Assembly: GCA_006383075.2 (NCBI GenBank)
Contig: SMNH02000008.1
Location: 62,001 to 126,000 of the forward strand
From: Kordia sp. TARA_039_SRF
GTDB taxonomy: Bacteria > Bacteroidota > Bacteroidia > Flavobacteriales > Flavobacteriaceae
Direction: 5' to 3'
DNA length: 64,000 bases
The first letter of the stretch is position 1. Every line of letters starts with the position of its first letter. Of this stretch, positions 17,669 to 26,932 are shown piece by piece. Made by a program: the position numbers and the translations under genes. Below the pieces are notes generated by a model. That model ran no database searches. It was not told the DNA's origin and saw only the letters and a list, made by a program, of their open reading frames with translations.

Positions 17669-18223
17669 ATGAACCAACGGCATTTCGAAATTTTAAAAAA
17701 ATGTAAGCAAGGCAATCGAAAAGCGCAAATGCAATTGTACGATTTGTACGCAGATGGCATGTATGTGGTGGCTTGCAGATATATTTCTAATCGGGAAGAT
17801 GCCAAAGATGTGATGCAAGAAGCCTTTTTAAAAGCCTTTACGCGTTTGTCGCAATACAAAGAAGAAGTTGCTTTTGGTGCGTGGTTGAAGCGAATTGTCA
17901 TCAATCAATGCATTGATACGTTAAAAAAACGCTCGTTGGTGTATGAAGAAATGGACAATCAAACATTGGCGATTGTGGACGACGATGCTTCTTGGGAAGT
18001 TTCCGTGAATGTCACCAAACAAGAGATTCTTCACACCATAGAAAGTTTACCCACAAAATACAAATACGTATTACAATTGTATTTGATAGAAGGTTATGAC
18101 CATCAAGAAATTTCAGAAATACTGGAGATTCCTGTGCGAACCTCACGTACGCAACTGATGCGCGGAAAGGCGAAGTTAAAAGATAAATTACAAGACATAT
18201 ACAAACATAAGATATCGTTATGA
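17669..18223 (+). CDS. ECF-type RNA polymerase sigma factor
   Basis: A 184-residue sigma-70 family protein. Region 2 contains SNREDAKDVMQEAFLKAF and region 4 contains the helix-turn-helix around GYDHQEISEILEIPVRTSRTQ with a final MRGKAKLKDKL. It would direct RNA polymerase to a set of stress or envelope genes. It overlaps the next gene by four bases (ATGA), and that gene encodes a membrane protein in the place where an anti-sigma factor is expected. Confidence 0.93.
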   Translation: MNQRHFEILKKCKQGNRKAQMQLYDLYADGMYVVACRYISNREDAKDVMQEAFLKAFTRLSQYKEEVAFGAWLKRIVINQCIDTLKKRSLVYEEMDNQTLAIVDDDASWEVSVNVTKQEILHTIESLPTKYKYVLQLYLIEGYDHQEISEILEIPVRTSRTQLMRGKAKLKDKLQDIYKHKISL

Positions 18224-18738
18224 ACAATATAAAAGACATCTTACACGAAAATGATGCTCCTAAGGAAACACCAACATTGCCCAAAGGACATCGCGCTGAA
18301 TTTTTACAAAAATTATCAGCAACCGAAACGAATTCCAATTTCGCAAAATTATTTTTCTATTGGCGTGCCGTAGCAGCTGCATGTGTATTGTTGATAGCAA
18401 TTGGAGCTTTTGTATTTGCAAATTATGGTGAAAAAACTGCGCAACCTTCACTATTTGCAGAAATGACAGCGATTGAAGACGAATATTTACAAAATATTGC
18501 TTCAGAATGGGAAACGTTTCAACTCTCAGCAAATGACAGTTATTTAGTGAAAAAGTACGAAGAACGCTTGCAACACTTAGACGCGTCGTATCAAGAATTG
18601 AAAGCAACGTTCTTAGTACAAAAAAATAGCTTGACAACGCTGGAAAAAATGATTCAAAACTTGCAAATGCGCTTGACATTGTTGCAGGAAATTCAACAAC
18701 ATTTAAAACGATTAAAAAATGAACAGCAAACCTTATAA
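18220..18738 (+). CDS. Membrane protein partner of the sigma factor, anti-sigma-like
   Basis: A 172-residue protein with a short cytoplasmic N-terminus, one membrane segment (about 49-67) and a periplasmic helical, probably coiled-coil, C-terminal part (about 80-172). The topology and the ATGA coupling to the sigma gene suggest an anti-sigma factor. The N-terminal part, however, has no zinc-finger Cys/His motif and is short, so binding to sigma would be non-canonical. Its 3' end overlaps the next gene by 20 bases. Function is inferred from context. Confidence 0.7.
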   Translation: MNNIKDILHENDAPKETPTLPKGHRAEFLQKLSATETNSNFAKLFFYWRAVAAACVLLIAIGAFVFANYGEKTAQPSLFAEMTAIEDEYLQNIASEWETFQLSANDSYLVKKYEERLQHLDASYQELKATFLVQKNSLTTLEKMIQNLQMRLTLLQEIQQHLKRLKNEQQTL

Positions 18739-19879
18739 AATCCTTCTAGTACTTGTATTTTTTACAGTTGGATTGACCGCTCAGACACAAAAAAAGTATC
18801 AAAAAACATTTTCTGTTACTGAAAAAACACAACTAAGATTTCAAACGAACAATATTGACGTCACTTTTAAAACGTGGAATAAAGATGAAGTAAAGGTTGA
18901 TTTTTCGATAGATTTTAAAAATTATTCCGAAAAAGAAATCAAAAATATCTCCGATAATATAGTTGTATCAGCACGTATGCAATCGTCTATGGATAATGTC
19001 GATTATTTGCAAATTGAGAACAGTTCACCAAATTCAGTTGGAAGACTCAGTTATCAGTTGAAATCTGGGGAAATTCGCTTGGAAAATCTTTCGTGGGATA
19101 GCGATTCTGAAAAAAAGCACAAATCGGTTTCGGATATTCATCGCGAAATTGACACGAGTGATGCTGGTTTTAAGGATTTAGAGGGTTATGTATTGTTTGA
19201 AAATGGAGAAAAAGTTCCGTTGAAAGACATTGATAACAGTTCCAACAAGCAAATTTTGAGTATTCGTTCGCGGTATGTGGTGTATGTGCCTAAATATATG
19301 ACGATTGATATGATGGCAGACAATGCAACTATCACTTTTGACGGAACGTTTACGAATGCAATTCATGGCTCTTTCAAAGAAGGAAATTTACATGCGGAAA
19401 CGCTTCAAAATGAAAACAATAACATGGCGATTATAAACGGGAACCTCAAAGTAAAGCAGATTTCAGGCGGAAGATATATGCTAAGAAACATCAGCAATGG
19501 TTTGATTGGCGAGCTGGAAAATGCAATGATTGATACAGAATTCTCCAAAATCTCTATAGGTGAAATCAAGAAAAACATAAAATTTCGCGATTTCAAGAGC
19601 AAATTCTTCTTTTACAATTTGGGAGAAAACTTTGAGTTGATTGAAATGGTTTGCGAATATTCAGATATCAACATTTTCAACGATAAAAAGTTACACTATT
19701 ACTTAGAAGCTTACGGACACGATGCTATTTTGAACGATGGCGGAACCAAAATCGTTGCACAACCAAGTCGCGCCGGAGAAAAGTCAAAAATGTTTACCAT
19801 TGGAAAAGACAATTCAGAAACGCGGAAAAATACGTTTAAGCTAGATATTGTACATGGTTTTGTGACACTTTGGTATTAG
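18719..19879 (+). CDS. Exported protein of sigma-factor operon, DUF4097-like
   Basis: A 386-residue protein with a signal peptide ending near TVGLTAQT. The mature part is beta-rich with repeated short strands, such as the region with NNIDVTFKTWNKDEVKVDF, resembling the beta-helix-like domains found next to ECF sigma factors in Bacteroidota. It overlaps the anti-sigma-like gene by 20 bases, completing a three-gene operon. It may be a target or a sensor of the envelope response. No catalytic motif seen. Confidence 0.7.
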   Translation: MNSKPYKILLVLVFFTVGLTAQTQKKYQKTFSVTEKTQLRFQTNNIDVTFKTWNKDEVKVDFSIDFKNYSEKEIKNISDNIVVSARMQSSMDNVDYLQIENSSPNSVGRLSYQLKSGEIRLENLSWDSDSEKKHKSVSDIHREIDTSDAGFKDLEGYVLFENGEKVPLKDIDNSSNKQILSIRSRYVVYVPKYMTIDMMADNATITFDGTFTNAIHGSFKEGNLHAETLQNENNNMAIINGNLKVKQISGGRYMLRNISNGLIGELENAMIDTEFSKISIGEIKKNIKFRDFKSKFFFYNLGENFELIEMVCEYSDINIFNDKKLHYYLEAYGHDAILNDGGTKIVAQPSRAGEKSKMFTIGKDNSETRKNTFKLDIVHGFVTLWY

Positions 19880-20005
19880 TTTTTTTGCTAGTTACTAGTT
19901 TTTGGTTGTTCATTATGTAGTAGTAAACCAGAAAATTACATTCGATTCGACGAAAAACAAAAAACAAAAAACAAAAAACGAATAACAGAGAACAAAGAAT
20001 CAAAC

Positions 20006-20878
20006 CTAATGATGCTCCTCAACAAACTCTATAAATTTCACCCACGTATCAATCGCGTTTACGCCTGTCCAGCCGTGACCTTCTTCTGGATAAAATGTAA
20101 ATTCGTGTGTAACGCCAAGCTGTGTTAAACGATTGCTTAAATCGCTTCCTTGCGAATTTGGAATCAACGGATCTTGTCCGCCGTAAAACAACGCTGTCGG
20201 TGGCGCAGCAGCAGTAACTTGATGAAAAGGACTGTAGGTTTCCAAAAACGGAATGACAACCTCAGAACCCAACACATCAATATATCCTTGTATGATTGGA
20301 TCGGCAGTATTCAAATAGGCTTCATCAGCCAAGTTTGTCGGTCCAACAATACTTGCCACCATTTTCACATTAGCTTGCGTATCATATGCATAACTCCACA
20401 ATAACGATAAATGTCCGCCAGCACTCGTGCCTAAAAACGCATACGCTTCCGAAATAATATACTCTTCATTGCGAGATTTTAAATCGTTGATAATCATTGT
20501 AATATCTTCCAATTGCATCGGAAAAGGCGAAGTCGTATCGTTTGCCAAACGATAATTAATATTTACAATGGCATATTGCGGCAAATCATTTTGTATCAAT
20601 TCTACAAAACTGCTCATATCAGACTTATCGCCGCTTGTCCAGCCGCCGCCGTGCACCAAAATAATCACTTTCGTATCTAAAGTTCTGTTTTGCGGTAAAT
20701 AAATATCATATTTCTGATTTACATCTGCACCATACGAAACATCTAACAACGTAGTGGCAGCAATTGTAGACGGATTGGTAGGCGAAAGAGTATCATTCAA
20801 GTCCAAATCATCCGAACTACACGAATAGTTTAGCACCACAAAAAGACTCAAAACAAAAAAGGAAAGTGTTTTTTTCAT
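20006..20878 (-). CDS. Alpha/beta hydrolase lipoprotein (carboxylesterase-like)
   Basis: The chosen start gives a 290-residue lipoprotein with lipobox LNYSC (Cys20); a longer reading adds seven residues. Signature motifs of the esterase/lipase family are present: oxyanion HGGGW (76-80), nucleophile GTSAGG with Ser152, likely acid Asp236 in GGQDPLIP and catalytic His268 in EEGHGW. It resembles BD-FAE-type and other carboxylesterases that release acyl groups from substrates at the cell surface. The natural substrate is not evident. No polysaccharide genes are adjacent. Confidence 0.88.
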   Translation of the reverse strand: MKKTLSFFVLSLFVVLNYSCSSDDLDLNDTLSPTNPSTIAATTLLDVSYGADVNQKYDIYLPQNRTLDTKVIILVHGGGWTSGDKSDMSSFVELIQNDLPQYAIVNINYRLANDTTSPFPMQLEDITMIINDLKSRNEEYIISEAYAFLGTSAGGHLSLLWSYAYDTQANVKMVASIVGPTNLADEAYLNTADPIIQGYIDVLGSEVVIPFLETYSPFHQVTAAAPPTALFYGGQDPLIPNSQGSDLSNRLTQLGVTHEFTFYPEEGHGWTGVNAIDTWVKFIEFVEEHH

Positions 20879-21076
20879 GCGAAAGGTATTTAATGTCAAT
20901 GATAACGCAATATCTCAAAAAAAAGTGTGCACAACTCTTAATGTTCCCTTAAAATTTGAGTGTGGCATTGTTTATGAAAACAATTAAAAATCAGGAAATT
21001 AATTTTAAACAAAGTTGAATTTTAATCTAGAATTAGCCGATTCTATCAGAAATACGTTTTATAACGAAAAATCAAT

Positions 21077-21084
21077 TACTTTTG
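21077..21084 (+). promoter_or_regulatory. Promoter -7 box for the Sua5/YciO gene
   Basis: TACTTTTG matches TAnnTTTG, 23 bp before the ATG at 21108, and would drive the three genes 21108-24233. Confidence 0.45.
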
Positions 21085-21107
21085 TATATACGTAATCGTC
21101 CGTAATC

Positions 21108-21731
21108 ATGGCAGAATTTATCAAACTATACAACGAAAATCCGAATCCACGACAGGTAAAGCAAGTGGTGGACATTCTTCGCGATGGCGGTTTGGTCATT
21201 TATCCTACCGATACTGTCTACGGTTTGGGTTGTGATATCACAAATGCGCGCGCGTTGGAACGTATTGCACAGATAAAAGGCGTAAAGCTAGAAAAAGCAA
21301 AATTCTCTTTTATCTGTAACGATTTAAGTCATATTAGCGATTATATTCGTCAGATTGATACGGCAACCTATAAAATTCTCAAAAAAGCGCTTCCTGGTCC
21401 ATACACGTTTATTTTAGCGGGAAACAACAATCTGCCAAAAGTATTTAAAAAGAAAAAAACGGTCGGAATTCGTGTGCCAGACAATAACATTATTCGTACG
21501 TTGGTGCGCGAATTGGGAAATCCGATTGTATCTACTTCTATTCGTGACGATGATGATATTATTGAATATACAACCGATCCAGAATTAATTTATGAAAAAT
21601 GGGATCATTTGGTAGACGCCGTGATTGATGGTGGTTATGGAGACAATGTCGCTTCTACCATTATCGATTTGTCTGGTTATGAACCCGAAATAATTCGTGA
21701 AGGAAAAGGAGACATTGACATCATTCTTTAA
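21108..21731 (+). CDS. L-threonylcarbamoyladenylate synthase family (Sua5/YciO/YrdC)
   Basis: A 207-residue protein of the YrdC fold, which makes threonylcarbamoyl-AMP from Thr, bicarbonate and ATP for tRNA t6A37. The motifs YPTDTVYGLGCD and KFSFICNDLSHISDYI are of the family. The LPGPYTFILAG segment and late SIRDDDDIIEY fit the YciO-type subgroup, whose true role is less certain, so the symbol is left empty. It heads a likely operon with mltG (19 bp gap). Confidence 0.88.
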   Translation: MAEFIKLYNENPNPRQVKQVVDILRDGGLVIYPTDTVYGLGCDITNARALERIAQIKGVKLEKAKFSFICNDLSHISDYIRQIDTATYKILKKALPGPYTFILAGNNNLPKVFKKKKTVGIRVPDNNIIRTLVRELGNPIVSTSIRDDDDIIEYTTDPELIYEKWDHLVDAVIDGGYGDNVASTIIDLSGYEPEIIREGKGDIDIIL

Positions 21732-21750
21732 AACTGATTAGTGCATATTT

Positions 21751-22794
21751 ATGAAGAAATTTAAAATAATTGGATTGCTATTGCTCGTGATTGTAATTGT
21801 TGTCGGAATTATAATCTATCCAAAAGCTTCCATGTATTTATATGGTGAAAAAACAGCTTCCAATACAGAAGATGTGTCATTTTATGTGCCCACAGGTGCA
21901 ACGTTTGATACGGTTATGCAAGATTTGAAAGCAAAAGGCATTGTAGAAAATATTGAAAAATTTCAAGAATATGCAGCACTTCGAAATCTAAAAGAAAGCA
22001 CGCTGGAAGCTGGAAAATATGTCTTTCCCAAAAATGTAACACATGGCAAAATTGTAGAAGATTTACGCCAAGGAAATGGCGAGCAAGAAACGCAAGTAAC
22101 GTTCAACAATGCACGTACCAAGCAAGAACTCGCTGAAAAAATTGCATTGACAATTGAACTCACAGCGGATGATATTCTGAAACTCATTTTAGACGAAAAA
22201 TTTACGAGCAAATACGGTTTTACGCCAACAACCATCAACACGATGTTTATTCCGAACACCTACAACGTGTATTGGGATATTTCTGCGGAAGATTTAATTG
22301 CGAAATTGGCAAAAGAATACAAACGTTTCTGGACGCCATCGCGTAAAGCCAAGGCAAAAGCCTTAAACATGTCACAAACGGAAGTGTCTATTTTGGCTTC
22401 TATCGTGGTTTGTGAAACCATTATGATGGACGAAGCTCCAAAGATTGCTGGCGTGTACGTAAACCGCTTAAAACGTGGAATTCCGCTTGATGCTGATCCG
22501 ACTTTAGTCTGGATTTTGGGCGATTTCACCATCAAACGTGTATTAAACAAATACAAAGAACTCGATTCTCCGTATAACACTTATAAATACAGAGGTTTGC
22601 CGCCAGGACCCATTTACATTCCTTCTGTGCAATACATTGACGCGGTGTTGAATTATGAAAAGCACGATTATATCTTTTTCTGTGCGAAAGAGGATTTTTC
22701 AGGCTATTCCAACTTTGCCAAAACCAATCGTCAGCACGAAATCAATGCGAGAAAATATCACAAAGCATTAAACGAACGTAAAATCTATCGTTAA
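21751..22794 (+). CDS. mltG: Endolytic murein transglycosylase MltG
   Basis: MltG cuts nascent peptidoglycan glycans at the inner membrane and so limits strand length. The 347-residue protein has an N-terminal membrane segment (about 5-23), a LysM-like region and the YceG domain. The catalytic region reads ILASIVVCETIMM with Glu222 in the usual place; the preceding residues differ from the common VEKET form but the ET is kept. RLKRGIPLDADPT and YRGLPPGPI are family motifs. Its stop overlaps the next start by one base. Confidence 0.93.
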   Translation: MKKFKIIGLLLLVIVIVVGIIIYPKASMYLYGEKTASNTEDVSFYVPTGATFDTVMQDLKAKGIVENIEKFQEYAALRNLKESTLEAGKYVFPKNVTHGKIVEDLRQGNGEQETQVTFNNARTKQELAEKIALTIELTADDILKLILDEKFTSKYGFTPTTINTMFIPNTYNVYWDISAEDLIAKLAKEYKRFWTPSRKAKAKALNMSQTEVSILASIVVCETIMMDEAPKIAGVYVNRLKRGIPLDADPTLVWILGDFTIKRVLNKYKELDSPYNTYKYRGLPPGPIYIPSVQYIDAVLNYEKHDYIFFCAKEDFSGYSNFAKTNRQHEINARKYHKALNERKIYR

Positions 22795-24233
22795 TGGCGA
22801 ATTACAACAGAAAAGACTTTGCAAAGTTAGTGGTCTTAGGCGGAATTGGATATACGGTTTTTGCCTGTGCAGAGGATGCTAAAAAAGACAAAACAAGTAA
22901 AGAAGATACGGCACCAAAAATGCCAAAACTGTTGCCAGAAAATGTAAAACTCTACCAAAAAGCTGATGCGGAATACCAAGAATTAGCAGTACGATTTAAC
23001 AAACGTTTCCAACAATCGCCAACGTATATTGCGCAGTGTTTTACGACGCAAGGCGTTGCAGATGCCGTAAAATTTGCAAGATTTAAAAATTTAAAAGTTG
23101 TTGTAAAAAGTGGTGGACACAGTTTTGAAGGTTTCTCAAGTACTAACGACGGTTTGGTCGTTGATGTTTCTGCCGTGAAAACGATGGAATGGACGCCCGA
23201 TCACAGTTTGACGGTTGGCGCAGGTTGTATTTTAAAAGAATTGTACGATGAATTGCTACCCAAACAACGCATTTTGCCATCAGGTTCCTGCGCGACTGTG
23301 GGAATTGCTGGCTTAACGCTTGGTGGCGGTTATGGTTTTTTCAGTCGCAAATACGGTTTAACGTGCGATAGTTTACAGGAAATCACTATCGTAGATGGCA
23401 ACGGAAATATTCTCCACGAAAGTGGCAATTCGGCTATTTTAAAAGCTTGTAAAGGTGGCGGAAATGGTAATTTTGGCATTGTAACCCGCATGAAATTTAG
23501 AACTTACCAAGCGCCGAAATTCTTTCAGGCGTTTCGTTGTAAATCGTATAAACTAGACACCAAACGCGCCAAAGAGTTGTTGCAAACATGGTTTGAATAC
23601 ACGGAAAAATTACCCAAAACAGCTTTTTCTGCTTTTGTACTCAACGGAAAAACCTTAACGATTCTCATCACCAGTTATTCCGACGACGACAACGATGTGC
23701 TGGCAATGTACAACGCACTCAAAGCGAAATCGGATAAGGCAACCATTGGAAGCAAACGGCCGCTAGCAAAGGCATTGAAAACATTTTACGGCGTGCAACA
23801 TCCTATCTATTTTAAGAACGCTTGCGCGGGATTGTACCAAAATTTTGCAGAAATTGAAGGTTGTATCGACGACGTTATTTCCAAAGTAATTTCGTCTCGT
23901 GGACTGATTTATCAAGTGAATACGCTTGGTGGTAATATCAATTCGGTAGCTGCAGAAAAACGCTCCGTTTATCCGCATAGAAGCTATCCGTATTTGTCTG
24001 AATTACAATCGTATTGGGACAAACCATCGCAAGAGGCGAGTCGATTAACGGCGTTTCAAGAAGTACAAGATTATTTTTACCAACACGGAATTCGCGCGCA
24101 TTACCGCAATTATCCAGACATCAATTTCAAAGATTTTGAAACTGCCTATTACGGCAAGTATCTTCCAGAATTAAAAAAAATCAAACAACAATTGGACCCT
24201 GAGAATCGCATTCAGCATCCGCAAAGTATTTAG
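22794..24233 (+). CDS. FAD-binding oxidoreductase, berberine-bridge type
   Basis: A 479-residue exported flavoenzyme of the PCMH plus BBE type. Both residues for bicovalent FAD are in place: His109 in KSGGHSFEG and Cys166 in PSGSCATVG. GGGNGNFGIVT and the C-terminal DPENRIQHPQSI are also typical. Relatives oxidise sugars, lignin-like alcohols or secondary metabolites, making H2O2. The N-terminus (NRKDFAKLVVLGGIGYTVFAC) resembles both a Tat signal with weak RK pair and a lipobox at Cys25, so it may be a Tat-exported lipoprotein, which suits a cofactor-loaded enzyme. It overlaps mltG by one base. Confidence 0.88.
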   Translation: MANYNRKDFAKLVVLGGIGYTVFACAEDAKKDKTSKEDTAPKMPKLLPENVKLYQKADAEYQELAVRFNKRFQQSPTYIAQCFTTQGVADAVKFARFKNLKVVVKSGGHSFEGFSSTNDGLVVDVSAVKTMEWTPDHSLTVGAGCILKELYDELLPKQRILPSGSCATVGIAGLTLGGGYGFFSRKYGLTCDSLQEITIVDGNGNILHESGNSAILKACKGGGNGNFGIVTRMKFRTYQAPKFFQAFRCKSYKLDTKRAKELLQTWFEYTEKLPKTAFSAFVLNGKTLTILITSYSDDDNDVLAMYNALKAKSDKATIGSKRPLAKALKTFYGVQHPIYFKNACAGLYQNFAEIEGCIDDVISKVISSRGLIYQVNTLGGNINSVAAEKRSVYPHRSYPYLSELQSYWDKPSQEASRLTAFQEVQDYFYQHGIRAHYRNYPDINFKDFETAYYGKYLPELKKIKQQLDPENRIQHPQSI

Positions 24234-24796
24234 CTTCGCTTCGCTCAATTTAAGGATGTAAAGATTCAATGATTCAAGGTTTTTTTGATGTCGCTTCGCT
24301 CCTTAGACGTGCTTTGCTTTTAGATTCGCTTCGCTACTAGATTTTAGACTTTTTTCTAACGCTTCGCTCAATTCAAGTTTTTTATTGTTTTTTCTTCACT
24401 TTGATTACTATGACAAAAACAAGCTGCTATGATTCGTCATTACAAGGAGTTTGCGACGTAGTAATCAGTTTCTTGTACAGCACAATTGTACTTTGAAAGT
24501 AACAGATTGCCACAAATTTCTATGAAATTCTCGCAAAGACGAATCAAATAAAAAAACATTGGTATATTTTCAAATTATCAAATTTGCACATTAAAAAAGT
24601 ATCACAAAAGTTCTCAATACAATTTTCTTCATTTCACTGCAAAAATCACACAAACAAATATTATAGCAACCAACTCAAAAGGGGATTTTTCTTGGCTTTA
24701 TAATTTTTACACGGTATAGAAAGGGTTTTTTGACTCTTTTGTAACTATTTGATTAAAAGTAGATTAGAGTATTACTAACTATTAAATATTTTAATC
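24234..24796. repeat. Long spacer with several dispersed repeats
   Basis: 24327-24357 matches 32290-32320 over 31 bp with one mismatch (the CGCTTCGCT-ctagattttagac family). 24573-24599 and 24610-24636 match spacer 17253-17668. A motif with AGATTGCCAC and CTCGCAAAGAC lies near 24504-24535 and recurs as an inverted pair at 32377-32523. The end, 24739-24768, has TTTG-18-TAGATTAG, a weak promoter for the next gene. No gene is seen. Confidence 0.7.
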
Positions 24797-26845
24797 ATGG
24801 CAGTTTTTAAAGCTATTGAAAAAAAGGCTAGCGCAATACGAGATGCATTGCGAGCCGCAGAACTTATTGTAAAGCATTTGACAAAAGTACTGACATTACT
24901 GAATGTATTATTAAAATCCGTCAAACTACTGCTTACGTTGGCAAAAAGAGTAGTGCGTTTTCTGCGGAGAATCATCAGAGCGATTTTATCTGTACTGAAA
25001 CGTGCAGGGAAATTCGCAGGACCTTTAAAAGTCATTATCAAACCGTTGCGACTCATTTTAGCAACGCTACAAAAAGGCTTACGTGCTTTTGAGAAAATTG
25101 TGCAGGAATTGAGTGAATCTATCAGAATTTTGAATTTAGGGTTGAAATATGATGGTGGTGCTCGTAATAAAAAGAAGCTATTGGATGATTTTTTGAAAAA
25201 AGTTCGTCAAAAAGCAGAAAAAGTTCAAGAAATCGCGCGATTGTTGGAAAAGCAACAAAAATGGCTCGAGAAAGTATTGCCGCCAGCTTTAATTAAAAAG
25301 CTTTGGGATTTGGTAAAATCGCTCACAGCTCCGTTGAATCGAATCGTGAAAATTACCAAAAAAATTATCAAAGCACTAGAAGATTTTATTAAAAAATTAC
25401 TCGGAATTCAGAAAGTTGTGGACGATTTAAAAGAGCAATTTAAAGAACTCAATAAATGGCTTAATGAAGTGCGAAAAGTAACGGATACCATCAACTGGAT
25501 TATTACTGAAATTGAAAAATTCTTAAAGAAAATACCTGGAATTGGTTTTGTGATTAACATTTTACAACTTATTGGAGCGTTTATCGATTGGCTGATTAAA
25601 AAGACAGGTGTGGAAGCTTTGTTAAAGTGGATTTTAGACAAATCTGGAATTATTGATGCCTTGGCAAACGGACTGAAACAAATTATTGGTGCCATCAAAG
25701 GATTGGTAAAAGACTTTAAAGCTATTATAGATGACATTGGAAAGCTGTTAGGCGAATTGAATAAGGTTTTAGGAATTCTGACAAATTTAGAAGGTTGGTT
25801 ACGTTTGATTGCCTTATTTAAATGGTTGTTTGGTTTTCAAGTTCCAAAACGCTTTCAAGAGTTTGAATTGGGACTACAATTGTTAGCAAATCCTGAGATG
25901 GAAACACCGTTTATCAGCAGTGAAAATTCAGTAGTGATAAGTGTTGAAGCTATTACAATTAAAGGAAAAGGCATTGGAAACGATTGGAATTTCACGTTCA
26001 CGTTAGGCGACGATGCTACAGAAATCACAGTGACCAAAAAAGGAAATAGAATCAATAGAACGAATACTGCAATTTCTTCTCAAACAGTGAACAATTCTAA
26101 AGCACTTATTGAGAATACGTTGACAGTTGTAGCGGTAGAAAATGATCCTGTTTTTGACGATGTCGGAATGCATTCTGAAGTCATACGTATTGAAAATTCA
26201 CCCCAAGAAACAACGCAACAAGTAGAATTTACCGTGCAGGCCAGTGGAGGCGATAAAGGTGCAACCGCTACCATTACGATTCAATTGCAAATTGTGGTAG
26301 AAGCCGTTGAAGATGTGTTGGTTCCGTTTAGTGAATTGGGAAGAGAAAACGTCGGCATCAATTATTTGGAGCATACACTGCATAATTTAAAAACCGATAT
26401 TGGAAATACAATTATTGCACCAGCATTGATGGCAAAACAGCATGCATTGCATCAATTTATAGTAAAGGCTGATACTTTGATTAATTCATTAAAAGATGCT
26501 ATCACACATGGAAAAGAACAGCAAGGTATTATAGAAGAATTTTTGGCTGTTATTCAACAAAGTCGTCAAGAAATAGTACCAGCGGAAGAAATGAATTTTG
26601 AGGTGAGTTATTTTATCGAATTGTTCGAGAAAAGCAGTCCGACACCTGAAAAAGAACTCTTCTTTAGCTTGTTTACGGGAGAAGCGGAACTTTTGGAAGA
26701 TGATACTGATATTGAAATATTGGAAGAGGAAGATCCATGCGCGCCTATTTTGACGACAGATATTGCCGATCGTCCTTTCGATTTGGATGATACGTTTGAT
26801 ATTACAGATTTTATCAATATTGATGTGGACAATCCGTTGCGATAA
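24797..26845 (+). CDS. Unrecognised protein of cationic amphipathic helices with acidic tail
   Basis: A 682-residue protein with no signal peptide and no family I recognise. Residues 1-345 are almost pure amphipathic helix, very rich in Lys, Leu and Ile (for example RVVRFLRRIIRAILSVLKRA at 51-70), with a hydrophobic helical hairpin-like stretch near 246-266. Residues 370-505 are beta-rich, like an Ig-type sandwich. Residues 520-600 are helical, and 630-682 are strongly acidic (EDDTDIEILEEED). The layout, basic membrane-active helices plus an acidic tail, recalls pore-forming or membrane-remodelling proteins, but this is inference. It is monocistronic and ends at a bidirectional terminator. 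Confidence 0.85.
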   Translation: MAVFKAIEKKASAIRDALRAAELIVKHLTKVLTLLNVLLKSVKLLLTLAKRVVRFLRRIIRAILSVLKRAGKFAGPLKVIIKPLRLILATLQKGLRAFEKIVQELSESIRILNLGLKYDGGARNKKKLLDDFLKKVRQKAEKVQEIARLLEKQQKWLEKVLPPALIKKLWDLVKSLTAPLNRIVKITKKIIKALEDFIKKLLGIQKVVDDLKEQFKELNKWLNEVRKVTDTINWIITEIEKFLKKIPGIGFVINILQLIGAFIDWLIKKTGVEALLKWILDKSGIIDALANGLKQIIGAIKGLVKDFKAIIDDIGKLLGELNKVLGILTNLEGWLRLIALFKWLFGFQVPKRFQEFELGLQLLANPEMETPFISSENSVVISVEAITIKGKGIGNDWNFTFTLGDDATEITVTKKGNRINRTNTAISSQTVNNSKALIENTLTVVAVENDPVFDDVGMHSEVIRIENSPQETTQQVEFTVQASGGDKGATATITIQLQIVVEAVEDVLVPFSELGRENVGINYLEHTLHNLKTDIGNTIIAPALMAKQHALHQFIVKADTLINSLKDAITHGKEQQGIIEEFLAVIQQSRQEIVPAEEMNFEVSYFIELFEKSSPTPEKELFFSLFTGEAELLEDDTDIEILEEEDPCAPILTTDIADRPFDLDDTFDITDFINIDVDNPLR

Positions 26846-26873
26846 ACCGTTGTAATTTCAACAGATTCCATAA

Positions 26874-26907
26874 AAAAAGCGTTCAAGAATATTCTTGAAC
26901 GCTTTTT
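26874..26907. terminator. Bidirectional terminator, perfect palindrome
   Basis: A perfect 34-bp palindrome centred at 26890/26891: A5, GCGTTCAAGAAT, its complement, then T5. It lies between two convergent genes and serves both strands. Confidence 0.92.
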
Positions 26908-26932
26908 CAATATGTTTTCGCCTAATACGGTT

